Shown here: piece after piece, positions 14,601-26,800 of the stretch
Layout: the number at the start of each line of letters is the position of its first letter
Numbering within the stretch: the first letter of the stretch is position 1
NCBI GenBank assembly: GCA_019155185.1
Contig: CM032802.1
Location: 16,642,425-16,706,424 of the forward strand
From: Beaufortia kweichowensis
Taxonomy: Eukaryota; Chordata; Actinopteri; Cypriniformes; Gastromyzontidae
Direction: 5' to 3'
Length of the DNA stretch: 64,000 bases
Notes under the pieces: model-generated
The model's database searches: none
Told to the model about the DNA's origin: nothing
Seen by the model: the letters and a program-made list of their open reading frames with translations, nothing else
Translations under genes and position numbers: made by a program

Positions 14601-17600
14601 AAGAAAGTAAGGAAAGGGTTAGCTCAGAGAAAAAAGCGTTGTAGCCACATTTACATACAGACGTCCAGGAAACCAACGACTCGTGATCTATTGAACAGCT
14701 GAACATGAAAGCTGATGCCTCAGATTGGCAGCAGAGCTCCCGATTGAAACAGTAAAATGTATTCACTGGGGTCTGCTGTGCGGCTCGCTTTTAACAAAGG
14801 AAAGCAATTGAACAGATAGATTCTCAGCAACATCTCTTTATTATGTATTTACACGCTTCAGTACACTTATTACATGTATTTGTTTGAAACATTTCCTTAG
14901 GCAGTGAATGTGCGAACGGAGACGCTGAGCCCCAGGTGCAGTGATATAATAATGGCCAGCCGGCTGTGTATATTCACAGAAGATGGACTGTAATGGGGTT
15001 TAATGGACTAATGGTAGATTGTGGTGTATGTGATTGGTCTTTAATAGGACAGATCCTGTGTCTCTTGAGTGTGTCTGCACAGATTCTGAGAGATCCAGTA
15101 GCGCTGGAAAGTAAAGCTTGTTGATTTTAAGCATGTGATGATATCAGATTTATGTAATAATGGTCAGCCGAGGTAGAGATATAGTACAAGTTCTGAAGTC
15201 AATTCAGAAGCGTTTATACTTGAGCCATGTTCGTGTTTACATTCACCTGATTCACATGGATGATTTATAATGCTAAACGTTGGTTGAGAATGTGTTGTGA
15301 ATCTTGACTCTTTTATATCGTTTGGTCAATAAACAAGACATTAAAATGTTTGGTTATATACAGTTCTAATAGAAATCTCCCCTAACAAACTGTATTAAAT
15401 GATTTTTTTTTTTTCAAAATAATGAGAACAACTGGAATGAGTCATGGAAATTTGTTTATTTACGTTTTTCTCATTGATTGTTTGAAAATGGAGTTTCATT
15501 GGTCAAGAATAATGTTAGTGGCTTTATCAATTGAACCGCATCGATTCTGGTTCAGATTCTGTTTCCAATAGCTGATGTTTTACTACTTGTAGTCCACACT
15601 TAAATGGCTTTTTAGACTTTAAAGTTATCGGGCCAAGAATATAAATACTTTTCTGACTAATTGATATTAACAACAGAAACAAAATTTTTAGAAATTTTAC
15701 CTCAAAGTTATTGCATTAAATGGTTAATAATGACACTTGACTGTATTTGCATTTTCCATCATTATACTAGCCAATCAACCAGGATGTTTATTTTAATCCA
15801 ACATTTAAAATGCTGATAACTTTCTTATATTTTAGGTATTGATCTTATTTGTAGTACATGAAGTACATTGTTTGACAACATTAAATTACTTATTTGCGAA
15901 TCAGACGAAGCTCGTCACCATATTTATTAGAAAATGATGTGAATGTAAATGTTTATTCATTTTCATTGTATTGTTTCATTGTTCATAGTTAGCTCAAAAA
16001 CATTCACACAACAACAAATTGTTGTTTGTAAAATTAATTGCTGACAGTATACTGTAGATTCAGGTAGTTTTGTTTTCTTTAGTTTGTCTCACAGTCAAAT
16101 AAGACTCAATGTTCAATCTGTTGTTGTGATGATGCTGGTGTGATGGGACGTTCTGTAAATGTGTCAGTCAAATGCAGGGAAATATACGCTGTCGTAGTGA
16201 AAGTCTGGCGCTTGACTTCAGCTTTGGCATTTGTTCTCTCTGTTCAGCTATACATCTACATTTCCAGTTTATCCCTTACAAATCTTCTGTAATGAATTTG
16301 CATTTAGCGCAAGGAATGTCATATTAACTGTGCTTTTCCAGTTGTTAAAATCAGTCTTCTGTGATTTAAAGTGAAAGTGCCACTGTAGTGTTGCACATGA
16401 ACATGTTTGGACAGCAGGAAGCTGAGAGATCCTTGACTCCGCCTCCCTAAAGAGGGGGCTCTCTTAGGAAAAGTATCTGTCGGGGGGATGTGCACTAACC
16501 TGTGAAAGGAATTAGGAGCAAAACATACAGTCGTATCTGATCTGCCAAATATGGCTATGTGGAGTGCCAGCCAGGGACGTAGAGGAGGAGCGATGTGTTT
16601 GTCTCCAAGTGTTCAGAAAACAATTTCTTTAAGAAATAGAAAAATTGTTAAAACATATATCCTGGCCACTGTTCACATTCCCAAAATGACAAAAAGCATC
16701 CTAAAAGTATTATAAAGAAGACTATATGACTCATGTTGGACTCTTATACAGTATCTATATTGCAGTTTTTCTCATACAGTTTCATTGAGTTTAGTAAATA
16801 TGTTGCTCTTACTCAAATGCATGGTTGCAATCAAGTTTGATGAATAGCTATGAAATCACAACTAAAATAATAAATACTACTTTTTGACATGGAGTTGAAT
16901 AATGCACACAAATAAATAAATGACATAGTTTACCTGCCTGATTCAGTACATCTGACAGACTCTGAAAGCAATACCCTAAAGCACATTTATCAACAAGCCA
17001 AGACTTGTGAGAGAAAAGTATTGAGAAAGAAGAGAGTTACTTTAACTAGACCAAAGCAAAGACCAAATCTAGATGCTTTCGCTTTAAATTCAGTATTGAA
17101 TGATTGATAATCTTGGTCTGTATTTTAATTTAAATATATTTATTTTGAATCACCAGAGCTCCATGTTATTCCTTTTCACAGTCTTATACTGAATGTTGTG
17201 CAACCACCTCAAAAATAAAAATATATACAAATATACAAAAAGTCACCAAAAACATTCAATATCACACCACAGGGCTGAAAGCTCAAATTAGTTAATATTT
17301 ATTAAACAATTAAGCACCGGGGTATTAAAATACAGTATAACATTTTATATAGTTTAATTCTGTGGATTTTTATGGTACTGTATTCCCCAGATCCAGAAGT
17401 TGACCCTTGCGTTTGATCCTGAACCCTTAACCAATAAGCCAGACTCAGTGTTCACTCTTCAAGAAGGAATTATTTCAGGACTAAAGTTGACTCTTAGTTA
17501 ATAAGGAAGTAAAGTTAAATATAAACACGGCGGTTGGCCTGTTGTGTTGTAAATGAGCAGGTCAGGCAGTAACTCTCTTTACAATAAAAAAAACTGTGTG

Positions 17601-19644
17601 CTGTGGTAGGAAAGTTAAAAGTGGTTATTCTTCTGAAGTAACACCACTGGACAGGAAAATAAAATATTTGGCTTTAAAAAAGGGGTTTTAAGGCCAGCTA
17701 TTTCTGCCTGGGGTGTGCAAAAAACCTGCACATTGTATTTATGTTTGATGTCGTTTTCTGTACACCCAGTCCTGTCGTCATTATATCATCCAATACACAT
17801 TTGAAATCACTTGCATGAATGTTCTCAATTTCTCTTAATAAATAAAACATTTGATCATTTCTGACACTTTTATCTTATGCAGGGAACAGGAAACGACTAA
17901 AAAAACAAAAACAAACGTTACTGATGGACTGTGTTGTTATTACATATCATAGACATAAAATTAATTTAATAACTTTTTTCTGTGATAAAATATTGTGGAG
18001 ACATGTCTTGATTGGCTTTTTGTATTATATGGCATTGTGAAATACTTGATTCTGATTGGTCAGCCATGACATTTGTTGTCCACAAAACACACACACACAC
18101 ACACTGTAAGTCTTTTTATCTTATCTTTAGCAGTTTAATAGCAACAAATAAATAAATAGAAATATACCTCATTAATAACATGCAGTAGGAGATTACATCC
18201 CTTACAAATTATTTGTTTTGGTGGATCACCCAGTCAGGACGTTTTATTTATTTACATTGTACATTATCGCTTACTTAAATATTGCAAAAAACCTATACAA
18301 TAGGAGGAAATAATGGTTCCTCTTTGGGAAACATGCAGACACCTTTTTAGAAAAAAAATACATACACACATTGTTGCGTTTTCATGTTTTATGCGAACTT
18401 TCCATAGACATAATGACTTTAATACTGTACAAACTGTATATTGTATGGTGTAACCACTAAACCTCACCCTCACACAAACCTTTCTGTGTTTTGTCAAATA
18501 AACAAAATGTTGGGGACATTCGAACCCCATAGTTTATAACATACTTTGCCAGTCAAGCTTCAGGAATATTTATGATTTATTCAGTATCATTTAGTACCAA
18601 TATACATGTAACTACTAGTATTGTACAATAAATCAATGGTTTTATCATCAATGTTTTTTTTCTGCCATTAAATTTCCTCCTTGTGTCTCCTTCATCTATA
18701 CATCTTCAGGAGATTAAAGTAGTCTAAGATTTTTCGTCCAGCTCTAATTTTAGTAATACATTGTGTAATTTCTAAAAACCAACAGTGTAACCAAGACCCG
18801 ACAGCTCATGTAAACATCTATAAAGCATGACACATTCTGCCGGGGAAAGACCCCAAGTCTCAAGAATCCCTTGAGGTCACATTCTTTTTCTTCTTTTATC
18901 CAAACACTCATCTGCCAGTCTGCCTGTGCTTTATTCACAGTGACTCACTTGTGATTACACCATGACATTCCCATTGTGAGATCAGCGAGATAATAAAGCA
19001 GGTGAACGGAGTGGGACAGAGAGCACGCTTGTGCTGTTAAAGTTGAGATGAAGGAGGAAGAGAGCGGCGCGAGACCGATTAGTGGGCTTGACTCTACTTG
19101 TTAGTGTTCAAGGACAGTTGCCTTATACAGACATTTCTCCAGACATGCGTTCAGCCTCGCTCTGCTGTTTCCTGTTTACTCCTTCATTGTTTGGAGACTG
19201 TGGCAGCGTTTGGTTTGAATTGATCTTGGTTTCAATTCGCTTTTGATGTGGGTTTTAATTCTGTGTTTCATAATGCGCTGTGGCTGAAATTTTACATTTT
19301 ATGTGAATGTTTTTTTTTTTTTTTTAACACAAAAATTAGCAGTGTTGCAGTACAATGATAATATTAATGGTGAAGCAGAATGAAGTCCCACATTTAGCAT
19401 GTGTTGTCATCTTTGTATCGGGGTGAAAGACTTTTCATTATTTATTTACAGCGCATTGAGTTTGGTCCCTTGTTTTAGCTCTGCCTTTCCATATATTAAA
19501 AATGCATTATTTCCCATAACGGTATGACTGTCTGTACAGTCTGTTCTCTTATCCTGAGTTTTTTTAATCTCTGAGATTTTCTTTCATCCCTTCTTTCCTT
19601 CCATCTGATTAACCCCCACCTCCCGTCCAACAGTAATCATCATT

Positions 19645-19715
<71 letters not shown>

Positions 19716-22664
19716 GCCTGCTTTGGCAATCCGTGGAGTCATTATTTGGCATTTCATGCAGCAGGAAGTGGGCTGTGTCATGAGAGTGATGTCACAGGAA
19801 GGTGGAGATTGTATCACAGTTTAGAAACAGAAAATGAGGAAGAATAAGAGAATGAGGAAATGACAGGGAGAAAAAAAACTATTGAAAGTAGTTTGTGGCA
19901 AGAGGACATATCATTTATACGTATTTTTTTTACCTTAAAGGGATATTTCACCCAAAAAAACTTCTGTCCTAATTTTGTCACCTCCATGTTTTTCGCAATC
20001 ATGAAAAAATTCTGAAATCTTTTCATAATATCTTGTTTTGTTTTGTGTTCTGCAGAAAAAAGAAAGTCGTACAGGTTTAAAATGACATTAGAATAAATAA
20101 CAAATAAATATATTTTCATTTTTTGGTGATCTATCCCTTTAAGAAACTTTTATGTGCATGAGGTATTTTTTTATCAAAAGTAAGAATTTTCATTTTTGTG
20201 GACAAAAACAAACATTTTTATCCGTTTTTTTGTGTTCCATTAAAAGAAGTTTAAATTAATCTTATTAAAATATTTAACAAAAAGCTATCAAACTAGTAAC
20301 AATTGGAATAAACTACATTTAAAGCCTCTGTATTTTCCACATTTAAAGTATAAAATTAATGTTTTTCAGTCATTACATGTTTCCACTAAATCACACAAGC
20401 CCCTAAATTCTTGAAATATTATAATACAAGAACCCCCCATATTGTCTATAAAGGTTTTTCTGTGCATGTGTGTGAGGAATACTTTCTGTATTAGCATTTC
20501 TGCACAGATGTGAAAATATTTCATTTAACAAACATTAAGACATCATTTCTCTAGAGATGATACAAAAAACCATGCACCACATGTGCACACTGCAATTTGA
20601 TGATGTCACTGTGCAAAACCTGTGCTTGATGACATCATGTATCCTTGTTTGTATTTGCTTTTGATCTTGAAGTCCATCTATATGTTTTTGCTGTCAGTGG
20701 ATTTTTCATGTTGTATAACTTTTGTGCTTACTACAAGGCATTCGATGCCATACAGTTTTTATTCTCCAAAAAATGTTTTAAACATGACATCATGTTGCTC
20801 AATGCCAGGTTTGACATGAGGGACAACAAAGGGCTCTTGTTTTATAAACTGAATGTGTCATGCCAGCTTTAACCAAAAATCTGAACTAGGTCTTTAAGAT
20901 TTAAAAGATAAGCTGTATATGTGAATGTATGTATATAGGAATGTGGTGTGGTTAGTTTAAAGGGTCTTGAATCAGCTCTCTCTCTCCTGAGAAGAGGAAT
21001 GTTGAGCACTTCCTGTCTTTGTCCACCTCCATTGTTGGTACTCGCCGGGCCTGTTTCAATCAGACAGACGTCTCCTCCTACCTCACACATTTCTACACAC
21101 ACTTGTCTCTTTGTTCATTAATGTCTCGTTCTCTCGTTTCCCTCCCTTTGTCATCTCTAATTTGTTTATCTTTTTCCATTTTGCAATTTATTGACATGAA
21201 ATAATAACACTGTAAATTATGTTTGTAATGACATCTTTCACTGTCTCGTTTACAGTGAATCAAGTATTTGTCAGGCGCGGGCCACCGTCATGGTCTACGA
21301 AGATGGCAGTAAGAAGTGGGTCCCGGCAGGCACGGGTCCACAGGCTTTCAGCAGGGTCCAAATATACCACAACCCAAGCAATAACGCATTCAGAGTGGTG
21401 GGACGTAAGATGCAAACCGACCAGCAGGTGAGATTTCACAAACATTTTTAATAAAATTAAAACTGCAGGGTATTGACTTATTCAGGGAAAATACTAAGAA
21501 AATGTATTTGAGCTCTTTTAAAAAGTTCATTTTTAGTATATACCTTTGTGTTGGTCTGAACTTGAGCTGTCATGACATCAGATTTTCACTACACGATTAT
21601 CACTACTATCACTACACGACTAAAAGAATTCATAATAATGATGTTATCGCAATATCTATTGAAATAGTTTTATTTAAATTGTTTTAATAAGTTAGTAACA
21701 TAAGAGTCAAATTCATCTTTTTGTGTTTTTATTTTGTGTTTTCTCTTTTTTGGCTAATCAATCATACTCAAAATGGGTGTAGGGAGGTGGAGAATGAGAG
21801 TTTGTAACCATTGTGGCTCTTAAGACAAGTCATTTACAATATTATAATCAAATATCACAATATTAAAACAAATCATTTACAATATTATACTAAAATATAA
21901 TATTACAATATTAAAAAAAATTACAGTATTGTCATATATGTAGAATTGAAACAATATCAATTGTCAGGGTTTTTGCAGATGTATGGTATAATTGTTTCTG
22001 AATCCATATACATTCATGGAATACAAAAGTTGTTTTTGTAAGGGCTAAAATAACGTATATTTCAAAGCTTTGCAATATTTAGTATTGTAAATCAGACTGT
22101 TTCTATAGCTCAGCTGGTAGAGGATTGTGTTAGCAGTGCAAAGGTCATGGGTTCCACCCCCTCAGGACACAAATACTGATTAAATGTATAGCCTAAAAAA
22201 GTCACTTTAGATAAAAGCATCTGCCGAATACATAAATGTAACAAGAAATTGGATATAAATTGTGCTGGGCTAAATTCAAGTAGTGAAAATCTGGTCTCCC
22301 ATTTTATTCACAAACGGGTAAAGAATGACGCGAGCGCCTGTAAATGATAACAACATATACATTTATTGTATAAGATGCTTTAATTGATGGATCAAGAGTT
22401 ATTTCTCCAATCAATCCATCACCTGCATCTCTCCATCTCCACTTCTGTCTGTCCTCCCTCCTATCCCGTCGCCCACTATACTCACAGACAGCAAACTGTT
22501 CCCCAGGGACAACTCCTAAAGTGGATGCTGTTTCCTGTAAGATAGTTGGAAAGCCAAATCATTTCCTGTGCCAGTTACACTTCCACCCTCCCCCCCTTCG
22601 CATGACTGTACCTTTTTACTGGCTGTCTGCTCGAACCCTTTACACACTGTCTGAATAACTTTTG

Positions 22665-22747
<83 letters not shown>

Positions 22748-23771
22748 ATGTGACTCCTGTCCAGGTTTGTGTAATTTAATGGCCGAATGTCTGTGTGGAT
22801 GCCATATTGAACTTTTGTTTTAGGACTCACTCTCTCTATCTGTCTCTCTCTCTCTCCCCTCCGCTTTGCTTTCTGGAATTCAGGACTGTAATACAAACAG
22901 AGAAATGAGACATCAGCACATTCACTAAACGCACACACATGCTGGACAGTGTTCGGCAGAGGTGGAGCCTCCTGCTGGATGATCTCAGAAACACATTCAT
23001 GCTGCTAAAGTATACAAAAAAGTTTACAAATCTGCTGGTCGGTTTTAAGGAAGTAGGGAAAGTAGGGAAAAATAAGGATTTTTTTAAGACATTGAGGCAT
23101 AGTTACAAGTGTTATCTTTGTATTCATATTGGTTAGGGTTATTCCAGCAAATAGTTGATATGATAAATGCAAAGAGAAGTACAGGATTTCTTTATGTAAA
23201 TTATGAAACTGTTACCTTAAAGATTAAATTATGAAAGATTATATTACACATACACCTGTACTGTTTTATATAATATATGTGTGAATGTATTTGTAATGTC
23301 TGACTTCTCTTGTACAGGTGGTGATAAACTGTCCAATCGTGAAGGGGTTAAAATATAATCAGGCCACGCCTAATTTTCACCAGTGGCGGGATGCTCGACA
23401 GGTTTGGGGTCTGAATTTTGGCAGCAAGGAGGATGCGGCGCTGTTTGCTAATGGCATGTTACATGCGATTGATGTCCTTAACGCCATACCTGACGGAGGT
23501 GACACACACACACACCACACCAGTGTGACAAAGCCTAACTGCTACTGCATAATGAATTGAAAACTAAACCGTTTTTTAATACTTGCTTTAGGATACGCCA
23601 CACGACCTGTGTCAAATGGACCATCACCTGAAGAGCTGGAGCAACAGAGAAGGTACAAGAATATTTGTTTGTGGCTGTTTTATTCTAATCGCATTAAACG
23701 ACAACATATTCAACAGGATGCAAACCATACAGAGATCAAATAGCAGAATAGTCTCTGCCTCTGTCTCTCTC

Positions 23772-23821
<50 letters not shown>

Positions 23822-26800
23822 GTGTTGTTATGGTTACCTTGATAAAAGGCTTTAGGTGAAGTCTGTTGACTCATGTCTTGACTTGACTGAAATGTTTCGA
23901 ATGGTTTACTGATAGACGTGACTTAACATGAAACTTGACATTGCAGTCATGTAGGTGTAATTTACCAGAATATATATGTTTTATATGTTGTAAGGGGTTG
24001 TGTTTGTGTGCATGTATAGTTCTAAGTAGGGCTGTGCGATATGGCTGAAAACTGTATCATGACATCAGTGTTTCATATCGGTCGATATCGATAATTATTG
24101 ATATTTTTTATGACCCATTTAAAATAAGGACCAGGAGAAAAATATATTACATTTAAACATTTTTATTTTAAACTTAACCTTCCTCTGATCATAATCCCCT
24201 CAGTTATTAAGACAGAAATGTCAACAACCATGGAAAACTCAAATAATTAAAATGTAAACATAAGTCTAAAGTCACAAGGAACACTTAACAATTATCTCTT
24301 AACATTTAAGGTGCAAAATCAAATAAAATGTAAGAAATGCTTAATAAAGTGTAATAAAATAGTGCAAAGTGTTAAATATAAACATAGAGAAACCTAAGAA
24401 TTTAGTGCAAGTTTAGTGCTATGAAGTTCACTAGCTGTTCACCTTCTGGTGAACGTGTAAAAGCTTTTTATAGACGACATTCGTCTGACTACGGTCAGAC
24501 TCATAATATCCAAAAAACTGCCATACTGGCGAGCTGACTTTTCCTCTTTTATTTACAATTTCCTCGCTCGCTGCGGCACTCATCTTCTGCTTATCAGTCA
24601 CCGGTTACTGAAGAGGAATCCAGCAGACCAGCACAAGACAATGATATGGCGCAACCAAACATAATACTGTTACATGATTGGCTGTTAGCGTGTCACTCCC
24701 CACGTTGCTAGGTTACCAGAGAGCGAGTGCCTTTGTTAATGCAACCAAACTTGCTTCGCAACCTCTGTTTTTTTCCGACGAAGAAAAAAAATATATCGAA
24801 CACATTTTTTATTGATATCGATCACGTGTCTATCGCAATACATATCGTTATCGTTTTATCGCCCAGCCCTAGTTCTAAGTCTTTAAAGTCTTTAAGTTAA
24901 CCACAAAAGACTGTGATTTAACTAAACTGGAGGCTGTGTTGTCTATGACACATACTTGTAAATGTTTGTGTTGCTTGTTTGCATACTTGGTTCTTTAGGT
25001 GTGTAGCCGTAACTAACAGGGTCTTTTACTGTGAATTCAATTTGACTAACAGTAAGAGTAATTAATCCACATATTATGATCTCTGTGATGCAGATTCATG
25101 TTGCAGTCTGTGGTTTCCAGCATATACAAAAAATCTGTACACTGTTAAAAGATCACTACAAAAAACTAAATTGACATTATGATTAATAATTCGAGCTCAT
25201 TTAGCGATGGCTATATCATATTTCAATGTGAACATATAGATGAGTTGAATATACATTCAATATAATGGCACACTGGCTTCACATCAATAACTTTGCGACG
25301 TGTACACATGTACATTGCTTTGTTGTTTTTTATTTGTTTGTGTGTGTTGTTTTTGAGACATTATCAAGTTAAAAATAACCAATAAATAACATGGTGAACT
25401 TAATGGAAATAATTAAACTGATCGAAATAAAAACCTTGTCTGTCCTGTAGATTGGAACAGCAGCGATTGGAGCAGCAGGAGAGAGAGAGACAAGAGAGAG
25501 AAAGACAGGAGCGTGAACGACAGGAGCGAGAAAGACAAGAGAGAGCGTCAGGAAAGAGAACGGCAAGCAGTTTCAGGTCAGTATGTCGTTTTCTTAAAAG
25601 AAAAGTTCACATTCGTTCAAAAACAGTTCGATTTTGTCTTGGGATGTCAGTAAGGTCATTCTTTCTGAGTAGTAGATGTTTTGAAAGAGTTTTACATAAA
25701 ACAATTGATTACAACAACATAGAAATGCATAATAATTGTTAATTATAACAATCACAGCAACAATAATACATTTGATCCGTTTATACTGTTTATCAATTTT
25801 CATACAAGATCCAATAACTGAGCAGCAGCTACAAAAGTGATGCAAGACCTGTTTTAATATATGAATTTCTCTGTTCATCATGAATTGTTTTTTCATTTTA
25901 GTTATTCCTCCACCTCCACCTCTGGCCCCTGGAGGTCCTCCAGCTCCCCCTGGACCTCCACCTCCCCCTGGGCCCCCTCCATCTGGACCACCCCCACCAC
26001 CTGGGCCTCCCCCCTTAGGAGGAGGAGGAGCTCCACCACCACCTGCTCCTCCCCTGCCCTCCGCTGGAGGAGGTGGAGGTGATGGCGGAGGACCTGGAGG
26101 TGGCGGTCTTGCTGCCGCCCTGGCAGCAGCCAAACTTCGCAAAGTGCCTAAGGTGAGAAAATGACAGGTAAATTAAAACGGAAGAATCGCAGAAGAATTT
26201 GTTACTTCCAAGTTGTGTTGTAAATGTAAATGCATTTATTAAACCGCTGTAATTCAGTTTGTTTGCCAGTTAAATACAAAGACCGATCTCTCATCACATG
26301 TTGTAAACCTCTTCTGCCCCCTGCAGGATGATGCTGGCGGTGGCGGTGGTGGTGGAGGTGCTGGTGTTGCAGCAGCCAGTGTCGCACCACCTCCTAAAGC
26401 AGACAGCAGTCGCAGCAGTGTGTCTCTGCCCAGCGGAGGAGGAGGAGGAGGAGGAGGAGGAGGAGGTCTGATGGGCGAGATGAGCGCAATACTGGCACGA
26501 CGGTCAGCAGAGTTATATAGTAACTTTATGAATTTTGCTGTTGGCTTCCTCATGAATGCTTTTGGCTTTCCCCCAATAAACACTAAAAATATGTTTACAG
26601 TAATGCACATACAATAGAAGTCTATAAGGGAAAGTGCACCAAAAGGCAGAAGCTTATATAGTTCACTTACATGCAATTTCCAGTAAAAACGTTATTTGAT
26701 GTGGGACTACTTTTCTCGGTGGAGGCACTTTCTGATGTAGTTTTATTCCACAGTATATAGTCCAAAGAATTTAGTCTATCCATAGATCATACTTATATCA

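Larger units (their letters stand above)
5650..21255 (+). other. vasp: vasp intron 1 (15.6 kb)
   Basis: The donor GTAAAG at 5650 follows ATGAG, and the acceptor TTTACAG ends at 21255. The joined codons give M-S-E-S-S-I-C, the expected Ena/VASP N-terminus, which supports this unusually long intron. No convincing exon lies inside it. It carries a diverged copy of an unrecognised repeat (6.9 kb), a hAT-type element (11.4-12.3 kb), an ATTAATCG-type miniature element (14.0 kb), a CA/GT tract (19.65 kb) and a fish miniature element (19.9 kb). Open frames such as 13566-13853 have no family resemblance. Confidence 0.8.

Noticed and set aside
19584..19817. A 77-codon minus-strand frame with a Thr-His repeat
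   Set aside because: It is a translation of the (GT)n tract.
22098..22170. tRNA-Ala-like sequence
   Set aside because: It has A and B boxes but a damaged T arm and 3' half, and it runs into a fish SINE tail, so it is called a retroposon.
22516..22938. A 140-codon minus-strand frame with RERERE repeats
   Set aside because: It is produced by the (CT)n microsatellite and has no family resemblance outside it.
25594..26142. A 182-codon minus-strand frame rich in Gly and Pro
   Set aside because: It is the antisense of the vasp proline-rich exon and intron, and its composition follows directly from the CCN repeats.
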